This document shows, piece after piece, positions 1 to 5,250 of a DNA stretch of 5,788 nt (positions are counted from its first letter, which is position 1; every line of letters begins with the position of its first letter). Origin of the DNA: Clostridiales bacterium (GTDB lineage: Bacteria; Bacillota; Clostridia; Lachnospirales; Lachnospiraceae). Where the stretch lies: NCBI GenBank assembly GCA_020859965.1, contig JAJBVF010000319.1, positions 1 through 5,788 on the forward strand, in the 5' to 3' direction. The notes beneath the pieces were generated by a model. That model worked only from the letters and a program-made list of their open reading frames with translations. It was not told the origin of the DNA and made no database searches. A program made the position numbers and the translations under genes.

Positions 1-40
1 GTATATATGGATCACGGATGTTAATTTCGGATGTCTTCAT
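1..40 (-). CDS. Start of probable GH43-like glycoside hydrolase (partial)
   Basis: Only the first 13 codons are in the window, reading MKTSEINIRDPYI from an ATG at 40 down to the window edge. The start is supported by an AGAAAGGA ribosome binding site at 49-56. The opening INIRDPYI resembles the first blade of five-bladed beta-propeller hydrolases (GH43 and relatives), where the Asp of the N-terminal 'RDP' stretch lies at the active site. That is family knowledge applied to a very short peptide, so the call is tentative. It lies downstream of the GH78 gene on the same strand, 158 nt away, with its own likely promoter. A second glycosidase beside a rhamnosidase would fit plant glycan side-chain degradation. 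No signal peptide is visible in the residues seen, which suggests a cytoplasmic enzyme. Confidence 0.5.
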   Translation of the reverse strand, partial: MKTSEINIRDPYI

Positions 41-97
41 AGTCTTTTTCCTTTCTGATATCCTACAAGCCAGCGACAAAATCGCCAGATTTCGGAG

Positions 98-126
98 ATT
101 ATGAGGCGCGGTTTTCTTCTCATAAT
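98..126. repeat. Inverted repeat overlapping the -10 box
   Basis: Perfect 8-bp arms ATTATGAG (98-105) and CTCATAAT (119-126) are separated by 13 nt. One arm overlaps the predicted -10 box and the other lies just past the predicted transcription start. That is a typical position for a repressor operator. No T-run follows, so it is not a terminator. The binding protein is unknown. Confidence 0.45.
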
Positions 127-150
127 ATAGGTTTACAGGAAACATTACAA
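122..150 (-). promoter_or_regulatory. Promoter for the downstream glycosidase gene
   Basis: On the minus strand a -35 box TTGTAA (145-150) is followed by a 17-nt spacer and a -10 box TATTAT (122-127). Transcription would start near 115 and give a leader of about 75 nt before the ATG at 40. No hairpin with a T-run terminator lies between the GH78 stop at 199 and this promoter, so read-through from GH78 may also contribute. Confidence 0.45.
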
Positions 151-198
151 GTCATTTTACTTTACGCCTGCTTATGGGCAGATTGGGACGAGGTTTTT

Positions 199-2793
199 TC
201 AATTACGATTCAAAACTACTTCCACCCTGTCTCCTCCGCTTTCTAGATTGCGGGTGTCAATCGTATATTCCACCTGTTCCGGCAGGGTCACATGCAGGCG
301 AATGATTCCGGCAGCGTCTGTTTCCTTTGCTGCTCTTGTAACTTCTACCCGGATCAGTCCCTTCACAGACTGGTAACTGCAGGTAAATGTGTTCATACTT
401 TCCGGCAGGTACGGACGAATCGTCACTCTGGCAAATCCCGGCTCTTCGCAGAGAATTCCCGCGATTCCATTGTAATACCATTCAATGATATGCCCCATCA
501 TGTCATGACAGTGGCTGCGCGGGTTGGTCTCCCAGTATTCACCCAGGGTGGTCTCCCCGTCCAGAATAAAAGCGTAATAACTCGGATGCTCCTCTTTTAA
601 AATAAACCGGCTGATAAGGTCGTTCATATCATATTTTCCGGCAGCCTGAATCACATAAGGCAGTCCCACTTCACCGCTGATCAGAGCACCGTCCCGCTCC
701 AGCACAAAGCGGAGGGCGCGTGCGATATCCTTTTCCTTATCCTCCGGTACCAGTCCCCAGTAAAGCGGAAGCGCTTCCGTCGCCTGTGTCATAAACAGCT
801 CATCCTTGTGATCCCAGGCACGGTAGCACCAGAAGCCCTGCTCTTCATTCCAGGTCAGCAGTTTTTCATTGTAATTGTCTTTGATAGTTTTTCCATAGGC
901 AAGCAGCTCCCCGCGATCTTCCGCAAGGATTCGCCCTGCCGCCGAGCGATAGTGATGAGGCGCTGCTTTTTCCGGGAGTCGCTGAAGCTGATCATCTGTA
1001 GCGGAATTCTGCTGCTGACGTTCTTTTTCTGCCATATGATTTTCAAGAACCTCCGCAAAATAAGCCAGCGTCATCACGTCCGCATACAAAAAGGCCGTTT
1101 CCACATTTTCCTTTACAAGCTCATTGCGCGGATTGCCCCAGTCGCCAAGACCGTGATTGATAAATCCGTCTTCAGTAAGCTTTGTTTTCAGATGCTCCAG
1201 ATAGCGCATGCCCGCGTCATAATTATCCTCTATGATTTTCACATCGCCGTAAAACCGATAATGCCAGTATGTGCCGAGAATGCAGGTGCTTCCCCAGGCG
1301 ATGATATCATAAAAGCTTCCCATCCCCGGCACTGGAAGCACGTTCGGAATATAGCAGGGACACTGCGCCGGCATCAATCCCTCACCCGGATAAAACCGTC
1401 CGCCCTGCAGATCATGAAACCAGTCGTCAGCGGTGTGCTGTCCGGCGCGCATATCCAGAAGAAATTTCTCCCAAAGAAGCTTCCCGTCTTTCATAAACAG
1501 AATCGAGGGCGCCATCAGATGATTCGGCTCCTGCCACGCAAAACGTTCGATCGTTGGGCAGTCCGTGTGAACACCGGATGTCATGTTCGCCTCAACGGTC
1601 TTTTCGATCATATCGTAAATCTGATTGTAACGCTCGTCATCGCTGCGCAACGAACCATCCGTCTTCCAAGCGCTGGTGAGCGCGTGTGCCGCAAGGCCGC
1701 GGATTTCTATGTCATTTCCGCTTTCTTCCCGCTTCGCACCGGGAATCATTTCTACCGCCACATAACGTCCCGCAAAATAAGTAAATTTCATACGGAAGCG
1801 TTCCCACTCTCTGGACGTCCCCAGAATGCAGGTAATGCAGCTGTCGAGGTTGACCCAGTTTTTCGCCATCTGATCTACGTCGCCGTCCGGACCGAGCTTT
1901 TCTGCCGGATAAATCTTCACGACATCCCCGACATGTCCTTTTGCCTCAAATTCCAGAAGCCCGGACATATTCTGTCCGAAATCATAGACCATTCTTCTGG
2001 CAGGAGCCGACACCATTTTGTGATTCGCTGATTCGGCTGAAGATTCCATAGACGGCTCCTCCCCGCTGTCAGGTGTCGCCGAAGACTCGTTTCGATTCAT
2101 TTCCCTTAGGAAAACGCCCTCGTAAGTATGAATCACCTTTACCGGCGGATGCGTCTGGCAGATCAGTGTTCCCTTCGGTTCCTCCTCTTCCGCTGCAAAC
2201 ACGGCCTTTTCCCAATCGGAATCATCATATTCAGCAGTACACCAGATGCCTTCTCTTCCGGCACACTGCGCTTTTCCATCTCGTGGCCTTAATCGCCCGT
2301 CGATGGTCTCCGACCCGTATACATTGCTCATCACCACCGGATGCTTCTGCGTACGCCAGTTTTCATCGGCAGTCAGATTCATCCGGCTTCCATCCTCAAA
2401 AGTAATATTCAGCTCGACTGCCAGCACCAGCGACTTTCCATAAGGCTGATAGGGATTCGGGTTCGGCGGCATAAACGGCGGAAAGGAAAAGGTGTAATGC
2501 TCATCCATCTTAATAAACCAGCCGTTTCCGACCTCCGCGCCTATCACATTTTCTCCGGTATGAAGATACTCCGTCACATCAAAGACAACATACTCCACCA
2601 GCTTTTGGTAATCCGTCCACCCGGGATCCAACTCGTGATCCCCGACCTTTTTGCCGTTTACCCAGAAAAGAAACTGCCCCAATCCACAGATCTTCGCCTC
2701 CGCTTTTCTTACCTTTTTCTTCAACAAAAATGGACGGCGCGCATAAAAAGGCACTGCCGTCTCATTTGTGATCCATCTGCCGATTCCGCTCAT
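199..2793 (-). CDS. Alpha-L-rhamnosidase, glycoside hydrolase family 78
   Basis: This 864-residue enzyme should hydrolyse terminal alpha-L-rhamnose from rhamnosides by an inverting mechanism. There is no signal peptide or membrane segment, so it probably acts in the cytoplasm on imported oligosaccharides or glycosides. The N-terminal beta-sandwich (about 10-170) has the family hallmarks NGKKVGDHELDPGWTDY near 46-62 and ENVIGAEVGNGWF at 81-93. A second beta domain runs to about 370. The (alpha/alpha)6 catalytic domain (about 375-780) carries DCPTIERFAW at 411-420. By family alignment E416 is the likely general acid, and E752 in TTLGEYW the likely general base; H763 and EWYY near 771 follow. 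A C-terminal beta domain ends the protein. Two low-complexity inserts are unusual: a Ser/Glu-rich stretch at about 234-262 and a Gln/Glu-rich one at about 586-612. The ATG at 2793 has an AGGGGGAAAG ribosome binding site (about 2797-2806). Specificity within GH78 cannot be read from sequence. Confidence 0.93.
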   Translation of the reverse strand: MSGIGRWITNETAVPFYARRPFLLKKKVRKAEAKICGLGQFLFWVNGKKVGDHELDPGWTDYQKLVEYVVFDVTEYLHTGENVIGAEVGNGWFIKMDEHYTFSFPPFMPPNPNPYQPYGKSLVLAVELNITFEDGSRMNLTADENWRTQKHPVVMSNVYGSETIDGRLRPRDGKAQCAGREGIWCTAEYDDSDWEKAVFAAEEEEPKGTLICQTHPPVKVIHTYEGVFLREMNRNESSATPDSGEEPSMESSAESANHKMVSAPARRMVYDFGQNMSGLLEFEAKGHVGDVVKIYPAEKLGPDGDVDQMAKNWVNLDSCITCILGTSREWERFRMKFTYFAGRYVAVEMIPGAKREESGNDIEIRGLAAHALTSAWKTDGSLRSDDERYNQIYDMIEKTVEANMTSGVHTDCPTIERFAWQEPNHLMAPSILFMKDGKLLWEKFLLDMRAGQHTADDWFHDLQGGRFYPGEGLMPAQCPCYIPNVLPVPGMGSFYDIIAWGSTCILGTYWHYRFYGDVKIIEDNYDAGMRYLEHLKTKLTEDGFINHGLGDWGNPRNELVKENVETAFLYADVMTLAYFAEVLENHMAEKERQQQNSATDDQLQRLPEKAAPHHYRSAAGRILAEDRGELLAYGKTIKDNYNEKLLTWNEEQGFWCYRAWDHKDELFMTQATEALPLYWGLVPEDKEKDIARALRFVLERDGALISGEVGLPYVIQAAGKYDMNDLISRFILKEEHPSYYAFILDGETTLGEYWETNPRSHCHDMMGHIIEWYYNGIAGILCEEPGFARVTIRPYLPESMNTFTCSYQSVKGLIRVEVTRAAKETDAAGIIRLHVTLPEQVEYTIDTRNLESGGDRVEVVLNRN

Positions 2794-2892
2794 CTGCTTT
2801 CCCCCTATACATCATAGATTAATGACAACTATTATGCCTCAGATTTTATGATTCCTCATTTAATTATCATTTTACTACAGAACGGAGCTTAG

Positions 2893-2949
2893 CAACAGGG
2901 CATATTTTTTTAATTATTCTGCTTTTTTTCGGAATATGCCTTTCTGTTG
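2893..2949. promoter_or_regulatory. Bulged inverted repeat upstream of GH78 gene, candidate operator
   Basis: The left arm CAACAG+GGCATATT (2893-2906) pairs with AATATGCC (2933-2940) and CTGTTG (2944-2949). That gives 14 base pairs interrupted only by a 3-nt bulge, around a 26-nt AT-rich centre. It lies about 100-155 nt upstream of the GH78 start codon. No strong sigma-A promoter is evident between it and the gene, as expected for an activator-dependent promoter. The core GCATATTTT also occurs upstream of rhaB at 5468-5476. A role as AraC-family binding site is inference. Confidence 0.45.
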
Positions 2950-2977
2950 TCATATATTTTTCCGTCCGGATATAAGT

Positions 2978-3041
2978 ATTTAAGTTCAATTCCAATTCGT
3001 TTTGCTCAAACCATTTTGAGTCAAATTGATTTGAATTAAAT
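2978..3041. repeat. AT-rich imperfect inverted repeat upstream of GH78 gene
   Basis: Outer arms beginning ATTTAAGTTCAATT (2978) and ending TTTGAATTAAAT (to 3041) are imperfectly complementary, with small offsets. The centre is a perfect 6-bp stem, CTCAAA (3005-3010) and TTTGAG (3015-3020), with a 4-nt loop. There is no T-run. It could be a compound operator or a simple AT-rich cruciform. It lies between the terminator at 3080-3114 and the GH78 gene. Confidence 0.35.
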
Positions 3042-3079
3042 TATGGTACATATTCGGATCGATTGCAAGAAAAAACAGC

Positions 3080-3114
3080 AAAAAAGACGGCATGCCCCAA
3101 AAGCACAACCGTCT
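3080..3114 (-). terminator. Rho-independent terminator
   Basis: Read on the minus strand, AGACGG (3109-3114) and GTGC pair with GCAT and CCGTCT (3085-3090). The stem has a small internal loop and is followed immediately by a run of six T and then a second T-rich tract. It lies downstream of the two small minus-strand ORFs at 3148-3402 and insulates the GH78 region from transcription entering from that side. Confidence 0.75.
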
Positions 3115-3147
3115 CATTTGTAGTCTCTTATGCAATTATTATGTATT

Positions 3148-3255
3148 TTATATATTTTTTGTACTGTTATGTTCTTCCCTGGTCTTTTCCGCATCTTCAT
3201 CTGTCATGCGGAAGCTCACCATCCGGGTACCGATTTTTCTGGTTTTTCCTGTCAT
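3148..3255 (-). pseudogene. Remnant of a ribbon-helix-helix-like small protein
   Basis: This 35-codon ORF reads MTGKTRKIGTRMVSF, then RMTDEDAEKTREEHNSTKNI. The stretch TRMVSFRMTDEDAEK resembles the basic beta-strand and start of helix 1 in ribbon-helix-helix proteins (MobC-like mobilization accessory proteins, some antitoxins). The rest of the RHH fold is missing, and the ORF ends in an AT-rich stretch, so a truncated remnant is more likely than a working gene. Its ribosome binding site is weak. It sits just before the terminator at 3080-3114. It could also be a chance ORF. Confidence 0.35.
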
Positions 3256-3276
3256 TCCGTCCCGGAGCCTGCCGGA

Positions 3277-3402
3277 TTATCTCTCCGACAGAACCCGTGT
3301 CACTTCAAATCCCTGATAAGGATTCACACCCATGTTTACAGCGTACAGCGCCATCATGATCTCTACCTGGTTCTTCTTAAAATACTCTGCAAATTTTCTC
3401 AT
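3277..3402 (-). CDS. Small hypothetical protein, 41 residues
   Basis: The protein reads MRKFAEYFKKNQVEIMMALY, then AVNMGVNPYQGFEVTRVLSER. A good ribosome binding site, AGAGGGG, lies 8 nt before the ATG at 3402 (about 3411-3417). The composition is protein-like, with a short amphipathic helix, a hydrophobic middle (VEIMMALYAVNMGV), and a polar tail. It is too short and charged for a convincing membrane segment. I do not recognise the family. It is followed by the RHH-like remnant and then a terminator, so the two could once have formed one transcript. It may be a surviving small gene of a decayed mobile element or itself a fragment. Confidence 0.45.
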   Translation of the reverse strand: MRKFAEYFKKNQVEIMMALYAVNMGVNPYQGFEVTRVLSER

Positions 3403-3539
3403 AATAAATACCCCTCTTTCAAAAAAGAAAATCTGTTATTTTGTAGCTCTGTCCCGGAAGAACACCCTGAATCTTTCTTTTTTGTTCCCTCGGTACGGTT
3501 ATGATGATACAAAAGTTTTCTTTTTTCCAACAGGTATTT

Positions 3540-3568
3540 TATTGACCAGTTTTAAGTCGATATTGACC
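3540..3568. repeat. Direct repeat TATTGACC with 21-bp period
   Basis: TATTGACC occurs at 3540-3547 and again at 3561-3568. The start-to-start distance is 21 bp, two turns of the helix, so both copies would face the same side of the DNA. It lies between the ATPase remnant and the 41-residue ORF, about 140 nt upstream of that ORF. It is a possible operator, but short enough to be chance in AT-rich DNA. Confidence 0.25.
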
Positions 3569-3598
3569 TTATTAGCCCTTTATCCTGGATTTTCACTC

Positions 3599-3754
3599 TC
3601 ACTCTTCCACCAGAAACTTAATCGCCGTGACAATCTCTTTGCATTCCTGCACCTCATCAGGAAAAATCAGAGTTTCATGAGGGATCAACGGCGCATCCGC
3701 GATTGCGGAAATCCGCAGAAGCAGAGAATCACTGTCCGTTTTTTCTGTTATATT
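3599..3754 (-). pseudogene. Internal fragment of an AAA_14/DUF4143-type ATPase (Walker B region)
   Basis: A 51-codon open stretch with no usable start codon ends at a TGA (3599-3601). It reads TDSDSLLLRISAIADAPLIP followed by HETLIFPDEVQECKEIVTAI and KFLVEE. The LIFPDEVQ segment is a Walker B motif (hydrophobic strand then Asp-Glu). The surrounding residues strongly resemble the AAA_14 ATPases that carry a C-terminal DUF4143, where this stretch is normally followed by a glycine and a sensor strand of the 'YILSGS' type. Here the frame stops just before that point. The Walker A region and everything after the stop are absent, so this is a decayed gene. The micro-ORF at 3829-3897 may be its original N-terminus. 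The match is from memory of the family, not from a search. Confidence 0.6.
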
Positions 3755-3790
3755 TTAGTCTTATTTGTCCGCTTTTTCTAAATATATGCA

Positions 3791-3818
3791 TAAAAAGTGC
3801 CGCCCAAGCGGGCGGCAT
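3791..3818 (-). terminator. Rho-independent terminator of the micro-ORF transcript
   Basis: GCCGCCC (3799-3805) and GGGCGGC (3810-3816) form a perfect GC-rich 7-bp stem with an AAGC loop. T3798/A3817 and a wobble pair extend it. On the minus strand it is followed by TTTTT (3792-3796), a classic intrinsic terminator. It lies 10 nt past the stop of the 22-residue ORF. Confidence 0.8.
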
Positions 3819-3828
3819 CCTTTAAATT

Positions 3829-3897
3829 TTATATACGAAACTGACTCACCGATAAGTCACCAAATTTGATTTCTTTTTCAATTTTCCTCTCCAGCAT
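3829..3897 (-). CDS. 22-residue micro-ORF, or N-terminal stub of an ATPase gene
   Basis: The peptide reads MLERKIEKEIKFGDLSVSQF then RI. A strong GAGGTGA ribosome binding site (about 3902-3908) precedes the ATG at 3897. A consensus promoter lies 38-66 nt upstream of the ATG and an intrinsic terminator follows the stop, giving a complete transcript of roughly 135-140 nt. There are two readings. The opening MLERKIEKEI is typical of AAA_14/DUF4143 ATPase N-termini, so it may be the stub of the gene whose Walker B piece lies at 3599-3754. Alternatively, the unit is a real small peptide or small RNA gene. I favour the stub for origin, but it should still be expressed. Confidence 0.45.
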   Translation of the reverse strand: MLERKIEKEIKFGDLSVSQFRI

Positions 3898-3901
3898 AAT
3901 G

Positions 3902-4006
3902 TCACCTCATAGCGTTTGTGCGTTTTCCAGTGAAATTATACCCCAATTTTGTCATTTTTCCAAGGTTGTTCAGTCTTTTTAACTCTTTTTCTCTGCCGAT
4001 AAACAT
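3902..4006 (-). pseudogene. N-terminal fragment of an archaeal-type AAA ATPase gene
   Basis: The 34-codon ORF begins MFIGREKELKRLNNLGKM and runs into TKLGYNFTGKRTNAMR before TGA at 3902-3904. The first 13 residues match the characteristic opening (FIGREKEL..L) of P-loop ATPases of the ATPase_2/DUF234 type, in which a Walker A GRRR(V/I)GKT follows within about 20 residues. That motif is absent, and the sequence after residue 15 looks unrelated, so the gene was cut there. Upstream lie its likely leader hairpin (4021-4042) and a promoter with palindrome (4062-4111). A promoter for the next unit is embedded in its 3' half. The family assignment rests on a short match. Confidence 0.5.
3935..3963 (-). 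promoter_or_regulatory. Strong sigma-A promoter of the micro-ORF
   Basis: On the minus strand a -35 box TTGGAA (3958-3963), a 17-nt spacer and a perfect -10 box TATAAT (3935-3940) are present. Transcription would start near 3928, about 30 nt before the ATG at 3897. This is the best sigma-A-type promoter in the window. Confidence 0.7.
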
Positions 4007-4020
4007 ACCATCCGCCCCGT

Positions 4021-4042
4021 TATCTGTCAGAACAGGCAGATA
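4021..4042. repeat. Hairpin in the leader of the ATPase remnant
   Basis: TATCTGTC (4021-4028) and GGCAGATA (4035-4042) form an 8-bp stem, with one G-T pair, around a 6-nt loop. It ends 15 nt before the remnant's ATG at 4006 on the minus strand. It has no T-run. It could be an operator or an mRNA leader structure. Confidence 0.4.
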
Positions 4043-4061
4043 CCGCACAAGGCCTATCCCT

Positions 4062-4098
4062 TTTCGTCATTACGATATACTATATTATGATGACGAAA
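4062..4098. repeat. 37-nt near-perfect palindrome
   Basis: The outer arms TTTCGTCAT (4062-4070) and ATGACGAAA (4090-4098) match perfectly over 9 bp. The symmetry continues inward: of 17 possible pairs, 14 are Watson-Crick, 2 are G-T and 1 is a mismatch, leaving a 3-nt centre. No T-run follows on either strand, so it is not a terminator. It covers the -10 of a minus-strand promoter, which suggests an operator. A transposon-end or small hairpin-element origin is also possible. Confidence 0.6.
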
Positions 4099-4111
4099 GT
4101 GAAGCAGTCAA
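4082..4111 (-). promoter_or_regulatory. Promoter overlapping the palindrome
   Basis: On the minus strand TTGACT (4106-4111) is a near-consensus -35. It can pair with TAATAT (4082-4087) at 18-nt spacing or CATAAT (4084-4089) at 16 nt. Both -10 options lie inside the 37-nt palindrome. It would have driven the ATPase remnant starting at 4006. Confidence 0.45.
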
Positions 4112-4192
4112 GATGTATTCAAATGAATTTTCAATGAATTACCTTCTTTGCATGTTTCCAAAATTCCTTATGCCGGCATTGAAAAAGCCTCT
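4099..4192. other. Gap after araC without a recognised terminator
   Basis: This stretch follows the araC stop. It contains a perfect 10-bp palindrome ATGCCGGCAT (4170-4179) and the near-repeats TTCAAATGAATT and TTCAATGAATT (about 4119-4140). No stem followed by a T-run is seen, so araC transcription may continue into the remnant region at least as far as the terminator at 3791-3818. Confidence 0.3.
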
Positions 4193-5161
4193 TCATCCGT
4201 TTTTCAGATTCCGCAGCCGGTATTCTCTCGGCGTCACGCCATATTTTTCTTTAAAAATGCGGTAAAAATAGCTGAAATTATTATACCCCACATCCATACA
4301 GATGTCGGAAACCGAAAGGCCCGTCGTGGTGAGGAGAAACGCCGCTTTTTGCAGCCGCTTTTCCTGCAGCAGCTCGGTGTAGGTGGATCCAGTGACACTT
4401 TTTACGATCCGGCTGAGCTGGTACAGGTCATAATGAAGCCCGGCTGCAAGTTGGGACAGCTCTCCGTCCCGGTAATGCTCTTCAATGTACTGAAACACTT
4501 TCAGTGTGATCTCCTGTTCCAGATGCTCTTTGCCGATCTCAAGATGGTCGGTGTAATTCATCAGATACAGAAAAAGCAGCGCCATTGTATTCTGGTTCAG
4601 CCTCTGGCTGTAATGTCCATACAACAGAGAACTGATCAGGTTTTCCATAAGGTTCTGAATCGGAAGAACATCCGCCACCTTAAAATGCAGATAGCTGACG
4701 TCATGCCGGGTATTCCGAAGGCAGTCCACCAGAAAATCACGGATGAGCGATGGCTCCGCGCCGATCAGATCCAGTACAAGGCCGAAAAACTCCGGGAGAA
4801 TGATCAGATTGACTGCCACATCTTCTTCCCCCGCCGGGAAAATTTCCTGCGTGGCATACTGGCTCATAAAAAGGAGTTCGCCTGTATTTAGCAGGATTTC
4901 CGAGCCATTTACGACATGGCGGGTCTGCCCGGAACACATGTACACGACCTCAATATAATTGTGCGTATGCTTCGGAAAATGGATAAACCGGGTGTGTGGC
5001 CGCATCTCGATCAGCTGACCATTCGCAAGCAATTTTTTGCAGTCAACGATCATAGAGCGATTCAGGTTATAAATCGACTCATCGACCTGCGTCCGACCCT
5101 TCAGAATCTCGCGTTCCTCCGGAGTGATTGATTTTAACGTTTCCAGTAATTCTGTATACAT
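4193..5161 (-). CDS. AraC-family transcriptional regulator of rhamnose use
   Basis: This is a 322-residue regulator starting MYTELLETLK. The ATG at 5161 is chosen because GAGGAG (5168-5173) lies exactly 6 nt before it. An in-frame ATG at 5221 would add 20 residues but has no such site. Residues 50-130 form a cupin-type sugar-sensing domain: FPKHTHNYIEVVYMCSG (62-78) has the paired histidines, and NTGELLFM (92-99) is the second cupin strand. The C-terminal 100 residues (about 219-316) carry two helix-turn-helix units. The AraC signature is DVGYNNFSYFYRIFKEKYGV (290-309) followed by TPREYR. No membrane segment is present. Its position, divergent from rhaB and upstream of a rhamnosidase, points to an L-rhamnose-responsive activator of both, by context only. 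No confident promoter is seen for it. Confidence 0.9.
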   Translation of the reverse strand: MYTELLETLKSITPEEREILKGRTQVDESIYNLNRSMIVDCKKLLANGQLIEMRPHTRFIHFPKHTHNYIEVVYMCSGQTRHVVNGSEILLNTGELLFMSQYATQEIFPAGEEDVAVNLIILPEFFGLVLDLIGAEPSLIRDFLVDCLRNTRHDVSYLHFKVADVLPIQNLMENLISSLLYGHYSQRLNQNTMALLFLYLMNYTDHLEIGKEHLEQEITLKVFQYIEEHYRDGELSQLAAGLHYDLYQLSRIVKSVTGSTYTELLQEKRLQKAAFLLTTTGLSVSDICMDVGYNNFSYFYRIFKEKYGVTPREYRLRNLKNG

Positions 5162-5167
5162 CTGTTT

Positions 5168-5173
5168 CTCCTC
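5168..5173 (-). promoter_or_regulatory. Ribosome binding site that fixes the araC start
   Basis: GAGGAG on the minus strand lies 6 nt before ATG 5161. The upstream in-frame ATGs at 5221, 5200 and 5191 lack a comparable site. Confidence 0.8.
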
Positions 5174-5250
5174 ATATCCCGTGCGCGACATAAAATCCAT
5201 CCGCCTCTTACACACAAGCATGGCTTGGATTTATTTTTTGCCGCCTGAAC

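Larger units (their letters stand above)
41..198. other. Intergenic gap after GH78
   Basis: This gap contains the promoter at 122-150 and the inverted repeat at 98-126, both described separately. A weak CTGC/GCAG hairpin after the GH78 stop has no T-run and is not a convincing terminator, so GH78 and the next gene could be partly co-transcribed. Confidence 0.4.

Noticed and set aside
160..190. Hairpin CTGC/GCAG after GH78 as a terminator
   Set aside because: The stem is only 4-5 bp and no T-run follows on the minus strand.
808..2031. Long 407-codon plus-strand open frame inside GH78
   Set aside because: It lies antisense to the well-supported GH78 gene. It has no ribosome binding site and no recognisable domain, and its composition is that of a reverse-frame shadow.
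3063..3781. Several overlapping plus-strand frames of 74-149 codons between GH78 and araC
   Set aside because: They are Phe/Ser/Leu-rich from T-rich DNA and have no ribosome binding sites. The recognisable protein fragments are on the opposite strand.
4131..4196. 21-codon minus-strand ORF (MKRLFQCRHKEFWKHAKKVI then H) overlapping the araC stop as ATGA
   Set aside because: The ATGA overlap is suggestive of translational coupling, but there is no ribosome binding site, no recognised family and no following terminator. It is too short to support.
3918..4265. 115-codon plus-strand frame crossing the palindrome and the araC 3' end
   Set aside because: It has no ribosome binding site and runs antisense to the FIGREKEL fragment and the araC C-terminus. 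No domain is recognised.
4148..4891. 247-codon plus-strand open frame opposite araC
   Set aside because: It is antisense to the AraC coding region, which has clear cupin and HTH motifs. It has no start signal or family features.
5162..5221. Longer AraC start at the ATG at 5221 (20 extra residues)
   Set aside because: No ribosome binding site precedes it, whereas the ATG at 5161 has GAGGAG at ideal spacing and gives a normal family N-terminus.
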